Of a stretch of 64,000 nucleotides of DNA, positions 26,001 through 36,300 are shown one piece after another (positions within the stretch are counted from its first letter, which is position 1; the number at the start of each line of letters is the position of its first letter). The DNA is taken from contig CM020509.1 in the NCBI GenBank assembly GCA_009823395.1, positions 9,084,001 to 9,148,000 of the forward strand. The letters run 5' to 3'. This DNA comes from Thamnaconus septentrionalis (Eukaryota > Chordata > Actinopteri > Tetraodontiformes > Monacanthidae). The position numbers and the translations under genes were made by a program. The notes beneath the pieces are model-generated. The model was not told the DNA's origin. It saw nothing but the letters and a program-made list of their open reading frames with translations, and did not search any database.

Positions 26001-27583
26001 TCATGTGACTCTAGATTTATTTGCAGAGACAAAATTATGTGACAGCCAAGTCTTTCTTCTTTAGGTTGTCACAACCCAGAGATAATCCTGCCTTCAAGCC
26101 CTTCACTTCTGCTGTGTTAATAGATGAGATGTCTAATCGTTCTTGTGCATCATGTTTATGGGGGGAAGGACAAGAAAAATTAAAAACTGTAGGTCGGAAA
26201 ATAATCTAGCACCTGGGCTCCAGTGTGTCAGTGTAAAACTCCCAATGCATTTAATGTCATCAGGAAAAGACAAAGGTGAACTTTCTGATGGTGGATGGAT
26301 CAGACAACGAGGACAAGCCTCTGAAGATCCCCAAGGAGGTGTGGATCCTTGTCAATCACCTCTTCACCAAATCCTGTGATCAGGTAGGAGAGTTTGAACC
26401 AGCAAATTCTCGCTCGTAAAAGTTTGATTTCGAAAGCATGTATTATTATAATTAGACATGTATTTTCTTTTTATCTCCTGTGTCTCCAGGAGGACTTGTT
26501 CCAGACGCCAGGACTGCAGGAGGAGCTGCAAAACATCATCGACTGTCTGGACACCAGCATCCCAGACACACTTGGTATCCTTGTTCATGAAGCCCTGGAC
26601 ATGGGCCACTGAAGGAGTCTCACTTGTAATGTCGACATGTTTAAAACATAGTTGGTGCTCTTCCCTAACGTGCTCCCTGCAGCTGGTTGCAACCACTCTG
26701 TCGCCGAGGTGCTGCTGATCTTCCTGGAGGCCCTGCCTGAGCCCGTCCTCTGCTACGAGCTCTACCACCGTTGCCTCGACTGCTCCCACGACAGCCGCCT
26801 CTGCAAACAGGTGCTGTTTTGACTCACTTCATTAGACTCCACGTGTGAACCTCCCTTTGCTCATGTGTTATTATTTCCTCCTACTGACAGCTCATCTCCC
26901 AGCTGCCCCGGGCCCACCGCAATGTGTTTCGTTATCTCATGGCCTTCCTGAAGGAGCTCCTGAAGCACTCGCACAACAACAACCTGACTGCCAATCTGAT
27001 AGGTACGAACCACATAAATCACTCCTGTGAACTCCTTGAAAATTAAACAGGTCCATCCTTGTTGGCCTATGCTTATTTTACTTCTCAGAAAAAAGTGTTT
27101 AAACGTGTAGGAAAACAGCCCTTTGTGATGTCACAAAGGACACTGCTGCATCACATAGTTAGTGACAGCTCAGTCTTCCTTGCCGTCGCCTTAATGTATC
27201 TGTCTTAATAGAAAACATCAGTTTTAGCGGAACTCTACAAGTTGTAAACACAAGGCTCAATACGTTGTCTTCTGAAGATCCAGAGTTTCTGATAATTAAA
27301 TCAGAGTTGAAAAAAAAAGATGTGGCAATAAAGATCCGAAATGGGAAAAGTATTGATAACACAGGAACTTTTAAAATGGATTAAAAACTAATCTTGTCTT
27401 CTGTTTGAATCCATCAACTACCATTGTTAACCTTCTTTATTTTCTTTTTCTGTTGTAGCCACACTCTTTGCCAGCCTTCTCATCAGGCCTCCCCCGAACA
27501 TGGTGGGCAAGCAGACGCCACAGGACCGGCAGAAGGCCAGTGACTTCATCCTGGGGTTCCTCATGGCAGGAGACGAGGAGTAA
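13349..27583 (+). CDS. ocrl: Inositol polyphosphate 5-phosphatase OCRL (24 coding exons, with an internal tandem duplication)
   Basis: The phase-consistent coding path is 13349-13366, 13992-14056, 15710-15801, 16225-16263, 16651-16764, 17353-17547, 17670-17916, 18038-18211, 18305-18406, 18509-18623, 18798-18914, 19227-19408, 19638-19749, 20030-20139, 20500-20635, 20759-20869, 20962-21127, 21293-21528, 22146-22169, 23557-23676, then 26490-26574, 26683-26810, 26891-27002 and 27459-27583, about 974 aa. Domains are a PH domain (about 10-115, [17 protein letters not shown]), a proline-rich linker, the 5-phosphatase (about 315-605, with [27 protein letters not shown] and TSDHKPV), an ASH domain (about 625-777) and a RhoGAP-like domain to the end. 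OCRL dephosphorylates PI(4,5)P2 on endosomes, Golgi and coated pits. The protein ends GDEE without a CAAX box, which separates it from INPP5B. The first two exons are short; [15 protein letters not shown] recalls the PH start of this family. Exons 18-22 are duplicated, and exons 21-24 are taken from the downstream copy because the upstream exon 21 lacks a base. Confidence 0.94.
22146..22169 (+). other. ocrl: 24-nt ocrl microexon beside the clathrin box (coding exon 19)
   Basis: The sequence between CTCAG and GTAAAAG encodes eight residues, GEDSFMEK, in phase. Human OCRL has an alternative eight-residue exon (EDSFLEK type) at the same place, next to the second clathrin box LIDLE. Exon 18 ends in LIDL, so skipping gives LIDL-EKTK and inclusion gives LIDL-GEDS. 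Alternative use is inferred from the human gene, not seen here. Confidence 0.8.
22855..22900 (+). repeat. Teleost dispersed-repeat tail (AATCAGAATACTTTATTAATCCC type)
   Basis: A short stretch with repeated GAATCA units followed by ACTTTATTAATCCCGAGGG is a recurrent sequence in fish genomes and is usually the end of an old retroelement. A second copy at 25556-25601 exists only because the surrounding block is duplicated. I cannot name the parent family. Confidence 0.55.
24051..26760 (+). repeat. Tandem duplication in ocrl, downstream copy
   Basis: The second unit begins in mid-exon 18 without an upstream acceptor (24051-24234). That fragment has offsetting indels after CATCTGGACCG and after TGGACACC. 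Its microexon copy (24850-24872) is 23 nt and so out of phase, while exons 20 (26264-26383) and 21 (26490-26574) are intact and exon 22 continues into unique sequence. Differences from the upstream copy are mostly single-base gains or losses in homopolymers, plus a few substitutions. The join shows only 1-2 bases of microhomology. Confidence 0.95.
27118..27142 (+). repeat. Perfect palindrome of the dispersed TGATGTCA motif
   Basis: CCTTTGTGATGTCACAAAGG is a nearly perfect 20-base palindrome (the two central bases differ) and the most complete of five related sites in this window. It lies in the ocrl intron before the last coding exon. Confidence 0.6.
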
Positions 27584-29247
27584 CTGAGGCGGAGGTTTCT
27601 CTCACTCACGGTATTTGACCCGTTGGTCCCCTGCGCAACACGACCCGCTCGCTATTGTTTCATCCGTCGGAGAACCCGAACCACTGCAATGCATCCTGCT
27701 GTTCACAAACCATGTCGGAGAAAGACTTTCATTCGGGCTGCGACCATGACCCGGAAGTGTTGCGTCTTCGGTCGACTCACACTAAGGCCTCATTTGGAAG
27801 CACTTGGGAGATGTTTGATTGTCGCCTTTTGCACTTTGTGACGATGATGTAAAGGTCCTGCGGCGTTCAGACTGATGTTGTCCTGGACCTGAGAGGACCT
27901 ACGCTACTGTTGGAGCTCATGCCAAAATACTTCTGGACTTCTGAGTGGGATACAAGTATAAAAACACTACGTTTCGATAGATTGTTATGTGACAGACATG
28001 ACTACACTAAAGGAAAACAATTACTGATGTTTAGGAAAAGCAAAAAGACTGAGTACTCGGTTCTAATCGTTAGGTAGATTAAATGTGGACGAAAGCTGAA
28101 ATCTGTATAAATATTAAAGCTTCAGATTAATCTTGACAATCATAGATTTTGCAACATTTTAATGGAAGGAGCAATGCCAAGATGTTTGCGAGCATTACCA
28201 CACAATTCGCATTTAGCCTGTTATTTATAATGTTGTTGTTTTTTTCCTACAAATGCAACATTTATTTCCAGTCCAGCATTGGTTGTGAAATATTTCAGCG
28301 GAAAACACATCCATTGCTTGTTTCCGTCACCAAGTAAGAGAACACGAATGTTGTGCTATTTTTTTTCTTTCGTGTGTGCTGAACTTCAGCCGTGAGCCAC
28401 TCACTCTATCTCGTTTTGCCAGTTCCTCCCTAAGTGGCAAAACAAGTCTGCTAACACTCTTCCACTTCCTCCTCTGAGCCAGCCGAGGGAGGAGACTCCC
28501 TCCGTGCTCGCGCTCGTGCATGTCTTAAGTCTTGTAAATAGTGACCGTTCCTGCTGGGTGTGTGACTGTTGTTTCCGTTCCGGTGGTGCAAGTGTGCAAT
28601 GGTCTCTGCAGTGTGTCATGCTTGTTGTTCAAGTGGTACTTCTTAAATGTCTGGTTATTCGTTTACAAAACCTTTTTCCTCACTTATGCCACATCTTAAA
28701 CTATATATTTTTCTTGCCTTTTAGGGCTGATGTGGTGACTCAGCTTTTGTGGTCTACATAAAAACACAGATCAGCAGCACCCCTCCCCTTTTAAACAGTT
28801 TCTGGGGTGAATCTATTGCAAGAAGTCAGCAGCAGCCTTTTGGCTCGCACGTCATGTTTTTCATTTGCACAGTTTGGTTGCTAAAATTCTTGCTGCAAAA
28901 CAAACAAGAAACATGGCCCCTAATTTAAGAACCTTTGCTGCTGCCTTTAACAGGCAGCTTCTTTTAAAATGCAAAGCGTTTCCTTCACATCAGATTATCG
29001 TTTCTGTCTCTCAGCGTCTCCTGGAATGTCGGAAGCATCATGTTTTGAAGCAGTGTGACGACACTGACAATCAAAGCACTCGTGCAAAATACCGGCCAGG
29101 CTGAAGTTGATACGTTTTATCGCCACCGTATTGCCTTCATTACGCTAATTTCTTTTGTTTGCCTTTTCTGAACTTGTAACACTGCAAAATATGCCTTTGG
29201 GTACAAAATGTCCCGACAACCATATTTGGGAGAGTAACTACAAACAA

Positions 29248-29796
<549 letters not shown>

Positions 29797-30084
29797 TTTT
29801 ATTATTATTATTTTTTCTTTCTGTAGAAAACAAACATTAATGTTGAAAACAGACTTTGTATAATCTTTTGATTTTTTTTTAAAGTCCTGTCTTCTGTAGC
29901 TGTATCAACGTGTATTTGAATGGATTCATTGTGTTTTTTTTTCCTTCTGTTTTTCCTTCTGTTGCAATCTGTTCCTAAAATACAAAAAGCCAATTGCGGT
30001 ACATCTTAAAGGTACACAAGAAAACACTCTCACCTATTTCAGCTGTAAGAATTTAGGTGTTCTTTTTTTAATTTATTTAACTGA

Positions 30085-30090
30085 AATAAA
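30085..30090 (+). terminator. Candidate distal polyadenylation signal of ocrl
   Basis: AATAAA followed within about 20 bases by a GT-rich run (GTTCTTGTCTCGTTGTC). It lies only 179 bases before the TATA box of the next gene, so it would close ocrl just upstream of that promoter. Confidence 0.4.
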
Positions 30091-30268
30091 TCAGTATAGA
30101 GCTGTTCTTGTCTCGTTGTCGACATCTTCTTGGGGAAACAGCACATGGGCTGATCAAACTTCAAGTACATGTGAAATCTTTACCAGAAGATTTTCACGCT
30201 ATACTTAGTCCGCTGGTTCGCAGGTGACGCGTCCTTCACTTAGGTGCCACATTCTCCTTCTTGGTGAG

Positions 30269-30275
30269 TATAAAA
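30269..30275 (+). promoter_or_regulatory. TATA box of the intermediate filament gene
   Basis: TATAAAA lies 58 bases before the start codon at 30333, followed by CT-rich sequence, so transcription should start near 30300 with a leader of only about 30 nt. A TATA promoter suits a tissue-restricted cytoskeletal gene, in contrast to the CpG-rich ocrl promoter. Confidence 0.7.
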
Positions 30276-30332
30276 CCTCTCTTCTTGCCCTTGCTCCCAT
30301 TTCCCCGTTCTGTTCCGGCCCATTTTGAAGCC

Positions 30333-33300
30333 ATGGCCATGCTCAGAGTCTCATCTTATCGGAGGCTGTTTGACTGGAGTCCAAATGGAGGCTCGTGGGC
30401 TCGTTGTGCAGGGCAGTACCAGGCCTCTGTCAGGTAAGTGTGAGTCTGTGGTAGAGGGATGGAATGTTAGTATCTTAAAAAAGATAATATCATTCCATTG
30501 TTGAGTGACTGTCCTTTTAAAACGGAACGTAAGCCTATTTTCCTCAATTCCTCCGAGGAGATCAGCTTTGTGTGCATCTAGACAGGCCCAGGTTTCACGC
30601 TGAATGAGTATAAATAAATTAAGAGACTTTTGTCATTATTAGGCTAAAAAGTGTCATTTTTTTGAAAGAGAAGAAAGAAGAAGAAAGGGCGACATCAAGT
30701 GGTTACATTTTAGATTGCAGCGTCTTTCACTCTCTTTCCCTCCCGAACTTGCCCGTGAGCTTCGGAGGCTTGCGCACACTAACCGTGATACCTTCTTCTT
30801 CGTTGGTTTAATTCAGTGTTTCTCAAGGGTCGCAGAGTCAAGTCTCGGGGGGCCGCGAAACACCGGGTGGGAGGGACACGGGGCGCCCGGGGGAACTGAT
30901 GTTTTCACGTCGGAACTTTTTCCACGGCGGAACAATTAACAAAAAGTGTTCAAGCTTGTAGCTAAGACAAACGCTGCTCAGGTACACAGGATGGACAAAT
31001 ATTTGACAGGGACGAAAAGAAGAATTCAGGAGTCCGGCGGTGGCCAGTGTTCTTTGTTGTTGGGCACTGTTTCTGTAGAATCGTTCCGCGAGCTGCGGAA
31101 CGATGGTGTCGTTCACGCCAGACTTGAAGCGGGGTGTACCTCCGCGGCCGGCTCGCGCCGCGCGGCCATCGTTTCGGCGTCTGGTCTATTTTCTTTCTAA
31201 TGCGCGAGCCGCAAGCGAAAAAGCCAGAGGACAATGAACAGTTTTCGAGCACTGATAGAACGTAATCAAACACCTTTGCATCAGTACGTGATCTACGCCG
31301 CGACTGGCGCGATATTATGAGGGGCATGAAAATTTTTCTTTCTCCAAGGTGGGGCGTGACAGAGAAAGTTTGAGAACCACTTGCCCTAATGTCATGCAAG
31401 TCTATGGGGTCAAAAGTCAACTTTGTCCTCGAGACATGGGACCACTTTCATCGGGATCCCTCAAGACACCCAAATTTGGGGCTTCTAGCCCATGAGGAAC
31501 CCTGAAACCCTAACCCTAATTCCAGCAGTAACCCTAACCCTAACCCTAATTCCAGCCTTATCGCTAACCCTAATGCCATGCAAGTCTATGGGGGGCGAAA
31601 CGCATTGTCAGTCGGCCTGGATTGTCCATTCCCGGCTTCCTTAAAATTATGGCCATGCTTACTATCTCTGTATTATTATTGAGAACCGTTCTAAGGGTAG
31701 GAAAACCCTAATTACTGTTATTGTTCTGCAGTTATACAGGTTTATCAATGTATTTATTTTCAGTATATTACTTTTTACCAATATAAAACCATAAACCAAG
31801 CCAAAAACTACACACGGGACCCTTAGCAAAATATGTCTTGAAGTACCGATATTCCTCCCGTTGCTTCTTGCATCCTCTTGCTTTATTATAAAGTGTGTGT
31901 TGAAATGCACAATTCTTGAAATCGGCCCTTTATGACGTCATGGAGGGCACACTTAGCCCTCCCTGGTCAGTGAGTGACAAATCTGTGGAAGGTTCAATGA
32001 TGCATCTCTTGTAGCAGGAGGCATTTATGCAGTAAATGCTGCAAAGTTCTGTAAACAGAGGACAAAATATGCCATATATTTCTATGAAGGTAATATTTAC
32101 AAGTTTAATTGACTGAAAAGTCAACTTTTTTTTTTTTAGGGCTGCAACCACAGACGAGTGTGACTGTGACAAGCTGGACTTTGCAGCTGCCAAGGCGCTC
32201 AGCAAAGAGGGCCTGGACCAGTTTTCCCAGGAGCGCACCACCATCGCTGTCCTCAATGACCGCCTGGTCCGTCTCATTGAAATGGTCAGAGAAGTTCTCA
32301 CGACTTCACATCGCACAGATCAGTGCTGTTTTTATTTCTGCTGTTTGGTCTCTGAACACTGATTGCACCTTCCAGGCCCGATGCTTTGAGGAGGAGAACA
32401 GCTCTCTTGAACGCCAGGTTGCAGAGCTCAGAGAGAGGCTGAATGGACGACGAGGCTCCGTCAGCAGCACCTCCATTGTGGCTCAGTCGGACTCCAGTCT
32501 GGATGCGGTGGTGATACGGCTGCACAGGGAGAGGGTAGGTCCTGCTGCTTTTCTTGTTCTTGCTGCACCTCGCTAGCTTTTGCAATTTCCACCGCTTCAC
32601 GGCCTTCCTTGCCTGGCGGAAAACAAAGTTTTTCTGTGTCTGCCCTGCAGGATGAGATTGTGCAGGACACAGAGAAACTGCAGGTGGAGCTGGAATGTCT
32701 GATGAAGGAGTGCGAGGAGGCTGCGCAGCAGAGAACCCTCCTCTGGCAGGAACAGCGGGGTATTGCTGAGGTAAATATGAATGCAGCACAGTCTAAAGCG
32801 GTAGCACATCCAAGATATAGCCAGGATGAAAAAGGCTGCAGTGGGAATATCATTTGTTTAATATGAAAAGTGTCTGACAAGACGGTGATGGTCACAAATA
32901 CTCTTTCTTTGTCATTTGATGAATATTGAGAACAACATTTGCGACAGAATCTTTTGGATGAATGATTTTTTAAGCTGACAGCATATTCCAAAAAGTAACT
33001 AGTTTTATCTTAACTCAGCTAATTGGAATTTGTTCACAACAACCTGTTGTGATATTGCACCTTCAGCACTAGGTGGCAGTATGGTCAAGCATGTTTCCGC
33101 TCCTGCTCAGTGGTGAAAGCAGCCACAGCTTGTAGCCCGACCCGCTGAGTGTTGAGCAGCAGCAGTCACACAGTCTGTGCTGCAACCTGAGCCACTTTTC
33201 CGTGTGTGTGTGTGTGTGTGTGTCCTCCCAATTCCCATCATCTCCATCATGATCACGATCTCCTTTCCATTTAGGCCAGATGCGAGGGAAGCTTTAATTT

Positions 33301-36300
33301 CTGCCCTCACAGATGTAACGCAGCGCTGTAATGTTGTTTCTGCTGCTGCCTAAAAGTTTTCAGCTTGTGAATTGGAAGCAGCTTGCAGGGCAGCAGCAGC
33401 AGAGGAGACGCAGCCCAGCTCTGCCCACAATGAGCTGCAGCTCCTCCAACATAATGACAGACTTGACAGTGATGAAGCAGGACATGTTTGGTTTGTTTTA
33501 TAAAACACCGCCTGCTTTTGTTTCCCCTCACCCCCCTCTGCTCTCCTGCCAATTCCGCTCCACTTTCAAAGACCTACATTTGTCTTTTGTTCGTCGTTGT
33601 TTCACGGTTATTTTCGCTCAAGGATTTTTGTTTTGGCTGGCTGTGGCAGAGCGCAGTTGTAAAAATAAAATGAGATTGACAAGATCTCTGGAAGTCGATG
33701 GGTGACAGCTGAACGCTCAGGCTGTTTCTTACCTGCAGTGTGTGTGGAAGACAGCAAAGGACCATGCTAGAGTGAATGGTATTAATCTTTTCCATGAAAT
33801 CTGTTGTAATTTTGGTCATAACTACTTTATGAGTGACATCCTCCAGGTCCTGCCATATTTTGTCTCTGTCATGCTTCTTTACTGGATAAAACTTTGTTGC
33901 TCCCCCTTGTGACTGCAGCTGCTAATATTTTTGAGTGTTTTGTTTGTGGTTTGAAGTTGCTTTGCTCAGCCGCAGAACTTCCTGTGCACCTCTTTGCATT
34001 TGTTCTGGATTCAGCTCAAAAAAAGTTGCAAATTATATACCTGTGTGTGGATTTGTGCTTAAAATGTTGAACTTCTCAAATGTGCTCACTGCTGTAGCTG
34101 CAAATCTTTATCCAGATTGCTGTGCTGCCATCTGCTGGTAAAGTCAGCAATCAGCGATAATGATTGCAAGAACTTCCTCTCCAGCTGTTGGCTTCTGTCT
34201 GAGCAGCAGCAACAGTAGCAGCAGCAACAAAATCAGACTTTTTCAGTTCAGACAGTCTCCCCTCCAGGAAAGACTGCGTGACTCCAGCACCAAACCCATT
34301 CTGGGTGATTGTTGATGCAGGCCGAAATAAGCGGCAACAGTAATTGCATCAAGTGGAAAATTAATCTGGCCTTTAGAAAGAGTGGATGAGCTGAGAGACT
34401 CCTGCTGGCAAATGAATTGGTGGACAGAGCTTTTGTTGTGTTTGATCCTCCTCCTTCTTCACCTCCTCTTCCTCCTCCGCTTCCTCCTCCTCCTCCTCCT
34501 CCCACACGCCCCTCCTCCTCCTCACCCCTTCCTCTGCATTGCAGTGTCGCCTTGCTGTTCAGTGAAACAGGTGGATGTGCTGGTCGCCCTGTCAGGGTGA
34601 AAAAAAGAGGCAACGCTTTCCACACTGCAGTGTTGCACTACCGCACCCCTCGCCTTCCTCTCACCTGATTCTCCCCTGCAGGAGGTGGACACCTTCACAG
34701 CGGCGTGTTTGTCGTTGAGGGAGCAAGTGGCGATCTCACGAGGAGCAGCTGGCCGCGCGGAGGCCCGACAAGAGATGGTGAGGCGGGACGTGAATTTGCG
34801 GCGTGCTGAAGCGGGAGAGTTATTATAGCCGTGAAGATTACTCAAAATGTAGCACTTAGGTTTCGGACAGGAGCTTTGGAGGCGAGCCCAGATCTGGCGG
34901 CGACAAACACAGCTGTGACGACCCGGTCACCTTGCTGGCGAGGGAGCCAAGAACAGCCCATGAGCACAGAGATCACGGGGAGTCGTTTAAAAACATGCAA
35001 GGCCCGGTCTAGTGTTTGAAAGCGAAACGTTCAAATTATGACAAAAAATCTGTGACTCAGCCAGCAAAAAACTTGCAAACTGGCACCTCAGCAAATTTAC
35101 TCTGTGAAGCAAACAGACTCAATCAGCTTTTAAGTTGGTGTTACTCATATTGTAACACTTTGTTAACACGTATTCTTAAAAATAATAGTTCCATTTTTTG
35201 AGAAATCCAACGCTGATCCAATCTATGCTAAAATAAAGAAATAAAAGTATAGAGCAAAATACATAGTTCATGAACTGAGCTATTTCAAACCTTCATTGGG
35301 AACCAATGCAAATACCTCTGTTACATCATTCCATGTTAGAAACTCAAGATAGGTGGTTCTGATTGGTCCGGTTGTCTTAACCTGACTGCATGTTTAAACT
35401 CAATAGGAAGCACATATGACATTCATCTGCAACACAATAAAAGGGAAATGGAAACTTGTGTTTATGGGCAGCTCGCGGCAAAAAGCTGTGATGTTAACTT
35501 TGCCTCTTTAAATGACGGCGGATCAACTTGTTTCCCCAGCCCTCAGCCGCAAGCGCAGGTACATTTTTCCCACTGCACATCATAGCTATGGCTCACCACA
35601 CAACCTGCCCTCTCCACCTTTGGCAATATTTTCCGTGTCGCCGGGAGATGACAGACGCGCCCCAGCGTCGGCGGCGGAGGCAGGAGGCAACAGGGCTGCG
35701 AGGAGGGGAGCTACAGCAGGGCCACCTCCATCACACAGTTTGTCTCACCTCAAGGCCGGACGGCCCGCCGCTTGACAGGCTCCCTGAGGGAATCGCTTGA
35801 TGGCTCGGCGCATCGAAATGTGGCTGAATGCTAAATGAAAACAGAAGTTGCCTTTGTTTTGTTAACCGCCGGTAATATCAGCACATCCAGATAGGCCCGG
35901 GTCTCCCCTGATGAATCAGCAGCCATGTTGCTGAGATGGAGAAAAAGAAGGGGGGAAATGGTGCAACTCTGTAACAGCTCGTTTTCTATTCAAAGGATAC
36001 AGTAGAAAAAAAAAAAAAAAAAAAGACCCTTCATATTAGAAACTGAGAATGTACATGTTGAAGTTAATGATCCATGTGTGAAATTCTGATTTGCAGGTAA
36101 GTTTCTCAGAGTAAAAGCTTTTACTGTTGTTTTAAGGATTAAATCACATCTTCCCTCTACTATATTTTAGAATGTCAAATATTAGGCTGTCTTGTTTAAA
36201 TTAAGTGTGGCAGGCGCAGTTGTAAAAAATAAAATGAGATTGACAAGATCTCTGAAGTCGATGGGTGACAGCTGAGCGCTCAGGCTGTTTCTTACCTGCA

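Larger units (their letters stand above)
33642..36205 (+). repeat. Tandem duplication in filament gene, upstream copy
   Basis: A 2.56-kb block, from TGTGGCAGAGCGCAG to AAATTAAG, is repeated immediately downstream. It contains one coding exon (34682-34777), a CT-rich tract near 34441 and a CTCF-like site. It differs from the downstream copy mainly by single-base indels, and its exon carries two of them. Confidence 0.95.

Noticed and set aside
13349..27583. Assignment of the phosphatase gene to INPP5B
   Set aside because: The N-terminus recalls INPP5B, but the C-terminus ends in GDEE without a prenylation motif, and the LIDL clathrin box and EDSFMEK microexon are OCRL features.
32298..32991. 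Long minus-strand frames opposite filament exons 3 and 4
   Set aside because: They are antisense shadows of real coding exons.
34417..34668. Proline-rich reading frame near a CT-rich tract (also at 36977)
   Set aside because: It is produced by an intronic CT-rich polypyrimidine tract within the duplicated block, not by a gene.
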